Source of the DNA: Chitinophaga niabensis
GTDB lineage: Bacteria > Bacteroidota > Bacteroidia > Chitinophagales > Chitinophagaceae
Reading direction: 5' to 3'
Assembly (NCBI RefSeq): GCF_039545795.1
Contig: NZ_CP154260.1
Coordinates: 873,001 to 937,000, forward strand
Length of the DNA: 64,000 nt
The position numbers were made by a program, and so were the translations under genes. Position 1 is the first letter of the stretch; every line of letters starts with the position of its first letter. Below, piece by piece: positions 17,133 to 27,217 of this stretch. The notes below the pieces were generated by a model. It saw only the letters and a program-made list of their open reading frames with translations, ran no database searches and had not been told where the DNA came from.

Positions 17133-18296
17133 ATGGAGCATACAATGCGTTGGTTCGGCCCCAACGATCCCGTTAGTTTAATGGATATCAGGCAGGCAGG
17201 TTGTACTGGTGTGGTAACAGCCCTGCATCACATTCCTGTTGGTGAAATATGGTCCCTGGAAGAAATACAGAAACGTGTGGCCATGATTGAAAAGGCGGGA
17301 ATGACCTGGACAGTGGTAGAAAGCCTGCCGGTACATGAACATATTAAACAGCAAACAGGGCAATACCTGCTGTATATCGATCATTACAAACAAAGCTTAC
17401 ATAACCTCGCAGCCTGCGGTATCAGGGTGATCACCTATAATTTTATGCCTGTGCTGGACTGGATGCGTACGGATATTGATTACAGGATGCCGGATGGGAG
17501 TAAAGCATTATACTTCGAACGTTTATCCTTTATTGCATTTGATCTCTTCCTCCTGCAACGCCCCGATGCTGCAAAGGATTATACCCCCGAAGAGATCATG
17601 CAGGCCGGTCATCATTTTAAGGCCATGAGCAAAGAAGCAAAAGAGAAGTTGTTCAACAATACGCTGCTGGGCCTGCCGGGAAGTGATGACCGCTTTACCC
17701 CGGAAATGGTGCTCACCGCGCTGAAACAATATGAACATATTGATGCCAGACGTTTACAACAACATCTCTTTTATTTCCTGCAACAGGTAGTACCGGTAGC
17801 AGAAGAACTGGGCCTGAAAATGGCCATCCATCCGGATGATCCTCCATATCCTTTATTAGGTCTGCCACGTATCGTAAGCACGGAAGCAGACCTCGTGGCG
17901 TTGATGAATGCAGCACCATCTCCAGCTAACGGATTATGTTATTGCACCGGCTCTTTAAGTGTGCGCAGGGATAATGATCTGCCCGGTATTATCAGGAGGC
18001 ATGGTGACCAGATCCACTTCATTCATCTCCGTAATACCAAACAGGATGACCAGGGAAACTTCTACGAAGCAGATCACCTGGATGGAGATGTGAACATGTT
18101 TGAAGTAGTAAAGGAACTCATCACCGTGATGCAAAGAAAACGTATATCCATTCCCATGAGGCCGGACCACGGCCACCAGATGCTGGACGACCTGGGAAAG
18201 AAAACCTACCCGGGATACAGTGCCATAGGGCGTTTAAAAGGCCTGGCAGAGTTAAGGGGTTTGGAGTATGGGCTGATCAATATTTTCTATCCATGA
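17133..18296 (+). CDS. uxuA: D-mannonate dehydratase
   Basis: This enzyme of about 387 residues dehydrates D-mannonate to 2-keto-3-deoxygluconate in glucuronate catabolism. The N-terminus [16 protein letters not shown] aligns with that of E. coli UxuA, which decides the start; an ATG two codons earlier (17127) is also possible. Other conserved segments: [19 protein letters not shown] (about 21-39), [18 protein letters not shown] near 233, FIHLRNTK and the metal-site region [12 protein letters not shown] at about 345. It is not adjacent to the pectin operon, being separated by the helicase, permease and molybdenum cofactor genes, although the pathways converge on 2-keto-3-deoxygluconate. Confidence 0.93.
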   Translation: MEHTMRWFGPNDPVSLMDIRQAGCTGVVTALHHIPVGEIWSLEEIQKRVAMIEKAGMTWTVVESLPVHEHIKQQTGQYLLYIDHYKQSLHNLAACGIRVITYNFMPVLDWMRTDIDYRMPDGSKALYFERLSFIAFDLFLLQRPDAAKDYTPEEIMQAGHHFKAMSKEAKEKLFNNTLLGLPGSDDRFTPEMVLTALKQYEHIDARRLQQHLFYFLQQVVPVAEELGLKMAIHPDDPPYPLLGLPRIVSTEADLVALMNAAPSPANGLCYCTGSLSVRRDNDLPGIIRRHGDQIHFIHLRNTKQDDQGNFYEADHLDGDVNMFEVVKELITVMQRKRISIPMRPDHGHQMLDDLGKKTYPGYSAIGRLKGLAELRGLEYGLINIFYP

Positions 18297-18313
18297 AAGT
18301 GAAATAATGTAGG

Positions 18314-18321
18314 CATCTTTG
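18314..18321 (+). promoter_or_regulatory. -7 box of the Bcr/CflA gene
   Basis: CATCTTTG, followed by C, is one mismatch from TAnnTTTG and sits 15 bases before the TTG start at 18337, in the short gap after uxuA. Confidence 0.35.
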
Positions 18322-18336
18322 CGGAAATTCTAAAGA

Positions 18337-19548
18337 TTGACACGCGCTACCTACTTTTCTCTGATCCTGATCCTGGGAGCACTCACCGCATTAGGCCCTT
18401 TTACAATAGACATGTACCTGCCCGGCTTTCCGGCTATTGCGAAAGACCTGAAAACGGATCTCTCCAGTGTAGGTTTATCCTTATCCAGTTATTTTGTAGG
18501 CATCTCTGCAGGACAATTGCTGTATGGCCCGCTGCTGGACAGGTTCGGGAGAAAGAAACCACTTTACATAGGATTGGTATTATACATTGTTGCCACTATC
18601 GGCTGCATCTTTGTGAACTCCATCGATAATTTTGTAGTACTCCGTTTTATCCAGGCAATCGGCAGTTGTGCAGCAGCTGTGGCATCCGTAGCTATGGTAC
18701 GGGACCTGTTCCCGGTAAAAGACAGCGCCAAAGTATTCTCACTACTCATGTTAGTAGTAGCCTTATCTCCCATGATAGCACCTACGGTTGGTGGTTATGT
18801 GACCACTGAATTTGGATGGCATGCCGTATTTATTATTCTCACGGTAATGGGTATACTGGTATTGCTGTCCAGCATCCTGTGGTTACCAGGTAGTTACAAG
18901 CCGGATACTACCTTGTCGTTAATGCCATTGCCCATCATTAAGAATTTCCTGTCTGTTTTAAAAGTGCCGCAATTCTATACCTATACGTTTACGGCAGCCG
19001 TTGCATTCTCTGCTTTGTTCGCATACATCTCCGGTTCTCCCAAGATCTTTATGGCTATTTTCCAGGTGAGCGGTAAGGTCTATGGCTGGATCTTTGCGTT
19101 GTTATCAGTAGGCTTCATCGGGGCAAGCCAGGTGAATACCTTATTACTGAAAAAATACACCAGCGAACAGATCATTCCTGTAGCGCTCTTTGCACAATCT
19201 TTAACAGGGATCTTTTTTGTGATCGCTTCTATGAATGGCTGGCTGGGATTAACGGGTACCATTGTGGTATTATTTGTGTTCCTCTGCGGGCTTGGCTTCA
19301 CCAACTCCAATGCCATTGCTTTAGCGCTGGCACCTTTTGAACGTAATGCCGGAACGGCCTCCTCTTTAATGGGAGCATTACAAATGGGTATTGGTACCCT
19401 GGCATCGGTACTTGTAAGTCTTTATAAATCAACGAGTGCATTGCCGGTGGCCATAGTGATGGCAGGTGCGGCTGTCCTGGCCCTGCTTATCCTGTTGACC
19501 GGCCGGAGGTATATCACAAAATCCAACGAAGTATCCATTTCGTCTTAG
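18337..19548 (+). CDS. Bcr/CflA-family multidrug efflux MFS transporter
   Basis: This 403-residue proton-driven exporter of the drug:H+ antiporter-1 family has 12 predicted helices. The first helix carries LGPFTIDMYLPGFPAIAKDL (about 18-37), the Bcr/CflA signature, and GPLLDRFGRKKPLYIG at about 65 is the MFS loop 2-3 motif. The start is TTG: an in-frame TAA lies two codons upstream (18331-18333) and the next ATG is inside the first helix, so no ATG or GTG start is available. Bcr/CflA proteins export compounds such as bicyclomycin, chloramphenicol or cysteine; the substrate here is unknown. Confidence 0.88.
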   Translation: MTRATYFSLILILGALTALGPFTIDMYLPGFPAIAKDLKTDLSSVGLSLSSYFVGISAGQLLYGPLLDRFGRKKPLYIGLVLYIVATIGCIFVNSIDNFVVLRFIQAIGSCAAAVASVAMVRDLFPVKDSAKVFSLLMLVVALSPMIAPTVGGYVTTEFGWHAVFIILTVMGILVLLSSILWLPGSYKPDTTLSLMPLPIIKNFLSVLKVPQFYTYTFTAAVAFSALFAYISGSPKIFMAIFQVSGKVYGWIFALLSVGFIGASQVNTLLLKKYTSEQIIPVALFAQSLTGIFFVIASMNGWLGLTGTIVVLFVFLCGLGFTNSNAIALALAPFERNAGTASSLMGALQMGIGTLASVLVSLYKSTSALPVAIVMAGAAVLALLILLTGRRYITKSNEVSISS

Positions 19549-19568
19549 CATAAATCCTTATAGCTTTG
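19538..19568 (+). promoter_or_regulatory. promoter of the giant surface protein gene
   Basis: TTTC at 19538-19541, 19 bases of spacer, then TAGCTTTG at 19561-19568, an exact TAnnTTTG. The distance to the ATG at 19591 is 22 bases. The -33 element overlaps the end of the efflux gene. Confidence 0.5.
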
Positions 19569-19590
19569 CTTTTTGCAAGTGTTATATCCT

Positions 19591-22500
19591 ATGCCTACTA
19601 CCTCCCTGCTTAGATTTACTTTCTTACTATTATTAGTAACCCAGGCGGCTTTTAGCCAGACGGCGCCTCCTAAACCTGTGTTACATTGGCCGCTTGATCA
19701 AACGCAAGGGTATACTGAATTCTACCTTGACCTAAGATGGACTGTTGCATCAGGCAGTAATATCACATACGATGTTTATTTGGGGCCTGATGCTGATCAC
19801 CTGCGTGTATTTGCAGAAAACGCCTTTGCCGATTTTACGAATGATTCCTGCGTGGTATACCAGGTAAATGATACCTTTCATTTACTCGCATTCTATCCAC
19901 CTGATCAGCTATCCACCATTTACTGGAAAATAGTAGCGAAGGATAATGCAGGCCTCTCAACGGCAAGCGATGTATGGAACGTTACGATGGGCAGAATGAA
20001 TATGTATCCGCCCGAGGCCCCCACGCAGCCGGTGCCTGCAAATAACGCAGTGAATATTTCCCGTGCTCCTTTATTGCAATGGACAGCCAGTACAGACCAG
20101 GATGGGGATATGCCTGTATATGATGTTTACCTGTCAACCAGTTCACAACCTGCTATTACTGACCGCATCGCCACAGGGCTTGCCAGTACCAGCTTCCAGG
20201 TGAATACACCTACAAAAGGGAATACTACTTATTACTGGAAAGTAGTAGCGAAGGACCCGGGTGAACTGGAGTCTTCAGGCAGTGTGTGGAAATTTACCAC
20301 ATTGAATACACCACCACCTGTTGTAACGCAATCATTCCCTGCACACCAGGCCGCTGATGTGGATTACAATCTTGCCATTACATGGGAGAAGGCAATAGAT
20401 GAAGACAATGATACTGTGCATTATGAACTGTGGTATGGTGCCAATGCAGTGATGGATAGAATGCAGGTGACCAGCGATCTGTCCGTAACATTAAACCTGG
20501 CAGCCAATACTACCTATAGCTGGAAAGTAGTGGCAATAGATACCAAAGGAGGACGTTCAGAAACCGGTATTTACACATTCACTACCAAAAGTAATGCGGG
20601 GAATGCAGCACCTGCGATGACGCAATTGCTAAGCCCTTTGAATAATAGTACGGGTGTTATCTTCCAGCAGATGCTGCAGTGGAATGCTGCTGCAGATCCT
20701 GACAGCGATCCTGTAAAGTATACCGTATATATGGGAGCCACGCAGAACAATATGACGGCAGTGAGCACAGGTTTAACCAATACATCCTTCCTGCCGCCGA
20801 TGTTGTCCGGCAAAACATATTACTGGAAAGTAGCGGCTTATGACGGCAAAGGTGGTGTAACGGAAAGTAATACCTGGCAATTCAGTACCACCACGGATGA
20901 TCCGGGATTATTTAACTTCCGTTTTTATTATCGTTTTTCCGATCCCGCACAGTTATACAGATATGACCCGGCTACACTGTCTCCGGCTTTTGATCTCAAT
21001 ACTTCGAATTATACCACTATAGGAAGAACGACCTTCAAAGATGCCGTTGCCCTTGTACTGGATTATAGCGATCCTTCCACAGTAGTAAGTTTTGATGTTC
21101 CTCCTTCTCTTACAGTTACCGAAGGCATCACTTATAACTACGGGCTTCCATTTGGTGCCACTAAATATTACATGATCAGCGGAACTTTTGCTGCAGATAA
21201 TATTATCACGGTGCATCTGCAAACCGGGGCAGCCAAACGTTCTTATACCATTAATGCAAAGGTCAATACGAAACCAACCAAACCCATGCTGCTGGAGCCT
21301 GCCAATAGTGCCGGCAACGTAAGTATTACACCGGAATTAAAATGGACGAACGGAGATGATCCGGATGGCGGTGCAGTTACCTACAGAGTATATTTAGGGG
21401 TTTCTTCCGGTCAGTTAAGCCCGCGTGGTTTTGTCAATACCAGATCTTTCCCGGTATCTCCTGCACTGTCCGGTTTACAACGCTATTACTGGAAAGTGAT
21501 TGCATACGACCCCATGGGTGAATCAACGGAAAGCGATATACATACTTTTGTAACAGAGAAAATAGTAACACCCACAGTTCCTTCACTGGAGTATCCGCGT
21601 GAGATCTCTGTTTTTGTAGAAACGGATGTAACACTGGAATGGCGTTATGTGAATGATCCGGCCATCACCTATGATGTGTACCTGGATACAAAGTCAACAC
21701 CAGACCGCGTAGCAGAGGGCATCACGGATAAACATTACGCCGTAACAAACCTGCTGCCGAATACAACCTATTACTGGAAGGTGGTAGCTAAAGACCAGCA
21801 GGGTGGCACTATCAGCAGTACTGTAAGGAAGTTTCTGACAAAACCCCCGAATAGTAATGAAACAGGTACATTCAGGGATGTACGGGATGGGCAGGTCTAT
21901 CAATGGGTACGCATCAACGGCGAAAAATGGATGGTGCATAACCTGTCCTACCTGCCGGATGCGAAAGATGGATATTTCGGATATGAGATCTGGAATGAGA
22001 TCAACAGAGATAAGAATTATACGGCCCTCAACAATAATAATGCGAACATCAGTAAATACGGCTACCTCTATACCTGGGCTGCTGCCATGAATTTTGATGC
22101 CCTGCCGGATACGGCCAGGAATATCCAGGGCGTTTGTCCCTGTGGCTGGCACGTTCCTGCTATAGAGGATTGGAATAAACTCTATCCGCTTACGAATAAT
22201 AAACCTGCCATGATGCATTACAGCACATGGAATTTCAGTGGTAAGGAAAATGAATGGTTAAACAGTAGTGGTCTTAGTTTGTTGCCTTCCGGTTACTTTA
22301 ACGGTTTTTACCCCCAGTTTGAAACCGGCACTAACCAGATATGGATTGCGCAGCGGGATAGGAAAACTACTGATCAGCGGGGTGTTTCCTATAGCCAGCA
22401 ACAGAATTTCTACTTTCCTACCAACAATAATATTTATGGGGCTTCCGCTGTACGTTGTGTGAAAAATACACCTGATAATCATCCTCCGGCTGAACCGGTA

Positions 22501-25350
22501 TTACAAAGCCCGTTAAATAATAGCCAGCATGTATCCTTCAACGGGCAATTACAATGGAATGCGGCAACAGACCCTGATAACGGAGATGTTGTGGTATATG
22601 ATCTGTATATGGATACCACTGAAGTGCCGGCAAAATTGATACAGCAAGGCATAACTGCCACTACTTACCAGTTATCAGAACTGGAACCCGGCAAAAAATA
22701 CTATTGGAGCATAAGGGCACGTGATACTTCCGGAGAGATAGCAGAAAGTGCTGTATGGTCATTTACCAGCCAAAATAATACAACCAACACTGCACCTCCC
22801 GCACCACAACTGATAACACCTGCACATCAAAGCACAGCTACCGGTGCTTTTCAATGGACATCCGTTACAGACCCTGATGGGGATGCGGTGGCATATCATT
22901 TTTATATCGGTAATCAACGGGCAAACCTGCAATTAACCGCCAGGAACCTCACAGCAACATCTTACCAGGTAAATAGCCTGACTGCCGGTATCACCTATTA
23001 CTGGAAAGTAGTGGCAACAGATGCACATGGCGGAAGGTCAGAGAGTGCTGTAGGTGAATTTATTACCCCGAACCGTGCACCTGCTGTACCTGTATTATTA
23101 ACGCCTGCCGATGGAGTGGAAGGTGTGCCCCTGCAGCAAGACCTGGTATGGACCGCAGTCACTGACCCGGATGGAGATAAGGTGTATTACAAATTGATGT
23201 TTGGAACTTCTCCTGCAGTATTGGGAGAATGGAGTACAGACCCCAATGCCACACGTTATGCCATCCCATGGAACTACCTGCAGGCTAATACCGTCTATTA
23301 CTGGAAAGTGATCGCTACGGATGGAAAAGGTGGTGAGGCAGAAACGGCGGTGCGCAGTTTTAAAACAAATGGGGGAGCAGCTGCCGGTGTTGTTCCAACG
23401 CTTGTGAGCCCGCTTAATCTGGCTGTTAATGTAGATGTAAATCCGCTTCTTAAATGGACCAAACCAGGCACTGGTTTCAGGTATGATCTTTATGTAGGCG
23501 TGGAGAGTATGAGCCTGAGTCTGGTAGCAAATGATATTACAGACACTTCTTTTACGGTAGCACAGTTGTATGGCGCAAATAAACTGAAGCCGCACAGTAT
23601 TTATTTCTGGAAGGTAATAGCGAAGAGTAGCAGCACCACACTTACGAGGGAATCAGCAACATGGCGGTTCACTACCATGAATAATCCACCTTCCAAACCC
23701 ATACTGGCAAATCCTTCAAATCCTTCGGTTTCCCTTCCGGCAATACTTCGCTGGACGGCAGCCGCAGATCCTGATAATGATATCCTCGTGTATGATGTGT
23801 ACTTCGGAACAGCTGCTGACCCTGCTGCAACCATTGCAACAGACCTGCAGTTGTTACAGCATACCACTGCTGCTTTGGCACCGGGAACTTATTATTGGAA
23901 AGTGGTAGTGAAAGATGCCTACGGTGGTTCAACATCCAGTGATATCAGCAGTTTTACAGTTCAATCACCTAAGCCTAATACAGCACCTCTGGCACCTGTG
24001 CTGGCAACACCTGAAAACGGCAAACACCTTTCTGCAACTACCACATTACTCACCTGGAATGGGGTGCAGGATGCAGATGGTGATCCGGTAGTATATGATG
24101 TGTATCTGGATAAGGGTCAGCAACCTGTTACGCGGATCGCGCAGTCACTCAGCGGCTTATCCTTTACAACGCCGGCCATTGACAATAACAGCGTTTATTA
24201 CTGGAAAGTAGTAGCACGTGATCCTGCAGGAGCAGAGGGTGTCAGCCAGGTATTTTCCTTCACAGGCCGCAATGATGCGCCATCCATACCTGTGCTGCAA
24301 ACACCTGCAAACAACAGCGATATTACCACTGCCACTGCAACACTTACCTGGTCTGCAAGCACAGATGCAGATAGCGGGCCGCCTGAGTATGATGTCTATA
24401 TCGGCACAGCTGCGAATGCTTTGCAAAAAGCAGGAACGGTAAACGCCAATACATTCACTACTTCAACACTAACATCCAATACAACGTATTACTGGAAAAT
24501 AGTAGCAAGGGACCCGGAGCAGGCCACTGCAGAAAGTGCGGTCTGGGCATTCACCTATAAAGTACCTGTTGTAAACCAGCCACCCGTTGCACCACAATTA
24601 TTGACGCCGGCAGATCAAAGTAAACTGGCCGCCACACAACCGGTTGTATTTACCTGGACGGCAGCTTCAGATCCGGAAAATGGCCCTGTTACTTATGACC
24701 TGTATGTATCAGATGTAAAAGTAGTAGCAGGACTTACAACATTAAGCTATACACATACTAATCTTGCAGCTAATACTTATAACTGGAAAGTTGTAGCAAA
24801 AGATGATCACAGCCATACCACAACAAGTGCCGTCCGCAGTTTTACCACGGTGAATGCATTCACCATTTCCGGCAAAGTGAATTTTGCAACCGGGCGCGGA
24901 TTGCCGAATATACTACTCAGCGCTTTGGTGAAAACAGACGATAATGGAAACTACAGCGTAAGTGTACCGCCGGGTTGGAGTGGTACATTTAAACCGGTAT
25001 TCTGGAATTATGAGTTTGAGCCAAAAGAGATCGTATATACCAATGTGCTATCAGACTTCAATGCACAGGATTATATAGTGAAAGTGATCACAGCCGTAAA
25101 TAACCCGGAACTGGATTCACTGGTTAAAGTACAGCCAAACCCAACTTCCGGGCCTGTGGAGATCATCCTGCCGATATCCCTTCATACCTGGCAGCTGGAA
25201 GTACATGATATAAAAGGGATGCTGGTGCATGAACAAAAGATAGCCGGCAATACCGGGAGATTACAGATCCGTATTCCTGGTAAAGGCGTCTTTTTATTAA
25301 GGCTCAGCAACCAGAAAAAAACGATCGTGAGAAAGATCATTGTACTTTAA
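19591..25350 (+). CDS. giant secreted FN3-repeat protein with FISUMP domain and T9SS signal
   Basis: The ATG at 19591 (1919 residues) is directly followed by a good signal peptide ending AAFSQ; an upstream TTG would place extra residues before it. The protein holds 14 fibronectin-III-like modules, each ending in a variant of NTTYYWKVVAKD and starting with P-x-L-L-x-P-x-N/D. Six precede and eight follow a FISUMP domain (Fibrobacter succinogenes major paralogous domain; about residues 755-960: GQVYQWVRINGEKWMVHNL, YGYLYTWAAAMN, CPCGWHVPAIEDW, AVRCVKN). A module of different sequence (DDPGLFNFRFYYRFSD onward) follows repeat 4. A carboxypeptidase-regulatory-like domain (FTISGKVNF) and a type IX secretion sorting domain (VQPNPTSGPVEI to the end) close it. 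It is probably a surface adhesin; no catalytic domain was seen. Confidence 0.85.
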   Translation: MPTTSLLRFTFLLLLVTQAAFSQTAPPKPVLHWPLDQTQGYTEFYLDLRWTVASGSNITYDVYLGPDADHLRVFAENAFADFTNDSCVVYQVNDTFHLLAFYPPDQLSTIYWKIVAKDNAGLSTASDVWNVTMGRMNMYPPEAPTQPVPANNAVNISRAPLLQWTASTDQDGDMPVYDVYLSTSSQPAITDRIATGLASTSFQVNTPTKGNTTYYWKVVAKDPGELESSGSVWKFTTLNTPPPVVTQSFPAHQAADVDYNLAITWEKAIDEDNDTVHYELWYGANAVMDRMQVTSDLSVTLNLAANTTYSWKVVAIDTKGGRSETGIYTFTTKSNAGNAAPAMTQLLSPLNNSTGVIFQQMLQWNAAADPDSDPVKYTVYMGATQNNMTAVSTGLTNTSFLPPMLSGKTYYWKVAAYDGKGGVTESNTWQFSTTTDDPGLFNFRFYYRFSDPAQLYRYDPATLSPAFDLNTSNYTTIGRTTFKDAVALVLDYSDPSTVVSFDVPPSLTVTEGITYNYGLPFGATKYYMISGTFAADNIITVHLQTGAAKRSYTINAKVNTKPTKPMLLEPANSAGNVSITPELKWTNGDDPDGGAVTYRVYLGVSSGQLSPRGFVNTRSFPVSPALSGLQRYYWKVIAYDPMGESTESDIHTFVTEKIVTPTVPSLEYPREISVFVETDVTLEWRYVNDPAITYDVYLDTKSTPDRVAEGITDKHYAVTNLLPNTTYYWKVVAKDQQGGTISSTVRKFLTKPPNSNETGTFRDVRDGQVYQWVRINGEKWMVHNLSYLPDAKDGYFGYEIWNEINRDKNYTALNNNNANISKYGYLYTWAAAMNFDALPDTARNIQGVCPCGWHVPAIEDWNKLYPLTNNKPAMMHYSTWNFSGKENEWLNSSGLSLLPSGYFNGFYPQFETGTNQIWIAQRDRKTTDQRGVSYSQQQNFYFPTNNNIYGASAVRCVKNTPDNHPPAEPVLQSPLNNSQHVSFNGQLQWNAATDPDNGDVVVYDLYMDTTEVPAKLIQQGITATTYQLSELEPGKKYYWSIRARDTSGEIAESAVWSFTSQNNTTNTAPPAPQLITPAHQSTATGAFQWTSVTDPDGDAVAYHFYIGNQRANLQLTARNLTATSYQVNSLTAGITYYWKVVATDAHGGRSESAVGEFITPNRAPAVPVLLTPADGVEGVPLQQDLVWTAVTDPDGDKVYYKLMFGTSPAVLGEWSTDPNATRYAIPWNYLQANTVYYWKVIATDGKGGEAETAVRSFKTNGGAAAGVVPTLVSPLNLAVNVDVNPLLKWTKPGTGFRYDLYVGVESMSLSLVANDITDTSFTVAQLYGANKLKPHSIYFWKVIAKSSSTTLTRESATWRFTTMNNPPSKPILANPSNPSVSLPAILRWTAAADPDNDILVYDVYFGTAADPAATIATDLQLLQHTTAALAPGTYYWKVVVKDAYGGSTSSDISSFTVQSPKPNTAPLAPVLATPENGKHLSATTTLLTWNGVQDADGDPVVYDVYLDKGQQPVTRIAQSLSGLSFTTPAIDNNSVYYWKVVARDPAGAEGVSQVFSFTGRNDAPSIPVLQTPANNSDITTATATLTWSASTDADSGPPEYDVYIGTAANALQKAGTVNANTFTTSTLTSNTTYYWKIVARDPEQATAESAVWAFTYKVPVVNQPPVAPQLLTPADQSKLAATQPVVFTWTAASDPENGPVTYDLYVSDVKVVAGLTTLSYTHTNLAANTYNWKVVAKDDHSHTTTSAVRSFTTVNAFTISGKVNFATGRGLPNILLSALVKTDDNGNYSVSVPPGWSGTFKPVFWNYEFEPKEIVYTNVLSDFNAQDYIVKVITAVNNPELDSLVKVQPNPTSGPVEIILPISLHTWQLEVHDIKGMLVHEQKIAGNTGRLQIRIPGKGVFLLRLSNQKKTIVRKIIVL

Positions 25351-25617
25351 CCTGTGTGCAATCCGTTACATGCCTGATTCAACAGGTATCCGGCTTCAGA
25401 GGTGGGTAAGCCATCCGGGCGTGATGACGGAGAGCTGGGGAACGGTCCTGGTGGCAATGGCAAGCTGGTGCGCAACTACATCACCTAAAGTGGTTTGCCT
25501 GACTGGTGTTGAGACATTGGGCTGTTTTTTATTGGTGGTTTAATATGTTCTGCCTGAAATAGCCAATAAAATTTATTAAAAATCTCAGTTTCCCGGCTTT
25601 CTCCCTACATTTGGCTG
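25351..25617. other. intergenic stretch without a supported gene
   Basis: These 267 bases hold no convincing gene. One plus-strand frame is open for 37 codons up to a stop near 25488 and ends GGNGKLVRNYIT, but it has no good start; it might be a remnant C-terminus. The last 60 bases turn AT-rich and end in the promoter box of the next gene. Confidence 0.4.
25606..25613 (+). promoter_or_regulatory. -7 box immediately before a start codon
   Basis: TACATTTG, an exact TAnnTTTG, ends 4 bases before the ATG at 25618. Transcription would begin at or next to the start codon. Confidence 0.45.
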
Positions 25618-26289
25618 ATGAATAAAGACTTAAGGGTAATTATTACAGGAGCCACCGGCATGGTGGGAGAGGGCGTACTGCATGAATGCCTGCAAAGCCC
25701 TGATATTACTGCCGTACTGTTGATCAACCGCAAGCCTTCAGGGGTTACACATCCCAAGCTGAAAGAGATCATTCATAGCGATTTCTTCGAGCTGTCTTCC
25801 ATTGAAGGGCAATTGAGCGGGTACGATGCCTGTTACTTCTGCCTGGGCGTATCTGCCATTGGTATGAATGAAGAAGATTATTACAGGATGACCTATACCC
25901 TTACGCTGTACATAGCACAGGTCCTGAGTAAGGTCAATCCTGAAATGGTGTTTTGTTATGTGTCCGGCTCGGGAACAGACAGTTCAGAGAAAGGCCGGGT
26001 AATGTGGGCGAGGGTAAAAGGCAAAACAGAGAATGATCTCATGAACCTGCCTTTCAAAAAAGTATATGCATTCCGCCCCGGTTATATGCAGCCTACAAAG
26101 GGCCTGAAGAATGTGAAGAAGTATTATAATTATATGAGCTGGATGTATCCTTTCTTCAGAACAGTGTTCCCTTCTTTTGTGAGCACCTTAAAAGAACTGG
26201 GCCAGGCCATGATAGCCGTTACAAAAGATGGTTATCCTAAAAAGGTATTGGAAGTAAAGGATATTATTAAGTTGGCAAAGTCGGTTTAA
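25618..26289 (+). CDS. NAD(P)-binding Rossmann-fold protein, SDR/epimerase-like
   Basis: This 223-residue soluble protein begins with a dinucleotide-binding fold: VIITGATGMVGEGVLHECL (residues 8-26, GxxGxxG). The middle part has ACYFCLGVSAIGMNEEDYYRMTY at about 80 and CYVSGSGTDSS at about 120, as in short atypical SDRs of the NmrA/HTATIP2 kind. The late segment AFRPGYMQPTKG is also typical. No substrate can be deduced. It is 3 bases before the BrkB-type gene and probably co-transcribed with it. Confidence 0.85.
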   Translation: MNKDLRVIITGATGMVGEGVLHECLQSPDITAVLLINRKPSGVTHPKLKEIIHSDFFELSSIEGQLSGYDACYFCLGVSAIGMNEEDYYRMTYTLTLYIAQVLSKVNPEMVFCYVSGSGTDSSEKGRVMWARVKGKTENDLMNLPFKKVYAFRPGYMQPTKGLKNVKKYYNYMSWMYPFFRTVFPSFVSTLKELGQAMIAVTKDGYPKKVLEVKDIIKLAKSV

Positions 26290-26292
26290 CCC

Positions 26293-27216
26293 ATGGAAAG
26301 CAAGCGGGAACACTTAAAAAGCTGGCAGAAATTCTTCCTGTCATTCAAAGATGCATTCAACGAATTGTCTGCCAATGACCCCTTGCGCATGGCGGGTGCC
26401 ACCGCCTTTTTTACCACTTTCGCTTTACCTGCCATCCTGGTGATCATCATCCAGATGTTAAGGCTCATCTTTGAGCCCAGGGTGATCAGCCGCCAGCTTT
26501 TTGATGAACTGAGGGCCATCATCGGGGACGAAACCACACAGGATGTAATCCATACCCTCCGGGCTTTCCGTGGCATTGCGCAAAGCTGGCTGATTGCCAT
26601 CAGTGGTTTTATCTTCCTCTTATTTGTTGCCACCACTTTGCTGAAAGTAATGAAAAGCTCGGTGAACCAGATCTGGAGCCTGCGGCCGATCGCCAAAGGG
26701 AATTTCAAACAGATCATGGTATCCCGCCTGAAAGGGGTGCTGGTGATCCTGTTCACGGCCGTACTTTTTGTAATAGGCATCCTCGCTGATGCGGCACAGG
26801 CTTTCCTGGGTCATTATATTGAGAAGGGATTGCCGGAGCTGATGATCTTCTATGAAAGTGTGCTGCGTTATCTTGTTTCGATCCTTACTGTTACACTCTG
26901 GTTTGCATTGGTGTTCTACCTCTTACCGGATGGGCGTCCGCGCTGGAAGATCTTATTCACCAGTGCGCTGGTTACAAGTGTACTGTTCAATGTGGGGAAA
27001 CTGGTACTTCATTGGTTGCTGACATACAGCAATATCAACACTATTTACGGGGCTTCCGCTTCTACCGTGCTTTTACTGCTCTTTGTATTCTATACTTCCC
27101 TGATCTTTTATTATGGGGCTGCTTTTGCGAATGTATGGTCCAATGCCAATGGTTATCCCATTCAGCCATTGCCACATGCTATTAAGTATCAGCTGACGGA
27201 TGTAGAGGAAGAATAA
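26293..27216 (+). CDS. YihY/BrkB-family membrane protein
   Basis: This 307-residue inner-membrane protein has six hydrophobic helices. Family hallmarks are the early stretch NDPLRMAGATAFFTTFALPAIL (about 35-56), VNQIWSLRP after the second helix (about 121), LLPDGRPRWK at about 215 and YGASASTVLLLLFVFYTSLIFYYGAAF near the end. The family was once called RNase BN, which is not supported; its function is unresolved. It ends 1 base from the convergent topB gene. Confidence 0.9.
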   Translation: MESKREHLKSWQKFFLSFKDAFNELSANDPLRMAGATAFFTTFALPAILVIIIQMLRLIFEPRVISRQLFDELRAIIGDETTQDVIHTLRAFRGIAQSWLIAISGFIFLLFVATTLLKVMKSSVNQIWSLRPIAKGNFKQIMVSRLKGVLVILFTAVLFVIGILADAAQAFLGHYIEKGLPELMIFYESVLRYLVSILTVTLWFALVFYLLPDGRPRWKILFTSALVTSVLFNVGKLVLHWLLTYSNINTIYGASASTVLLLLFVFYTSLIFYYGAAFANVWSNANGYPIQPLPHAIKYQLTDVEEE

Positions 27217-27217
27217 G

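Noticed and set aside
25340..25543. 67-codon frame after the giant protein gene
   Set aside because: It starts inside the preceding gene, has no recognisable domain or promoter, and another frame in the same stretch looks equally plausible.
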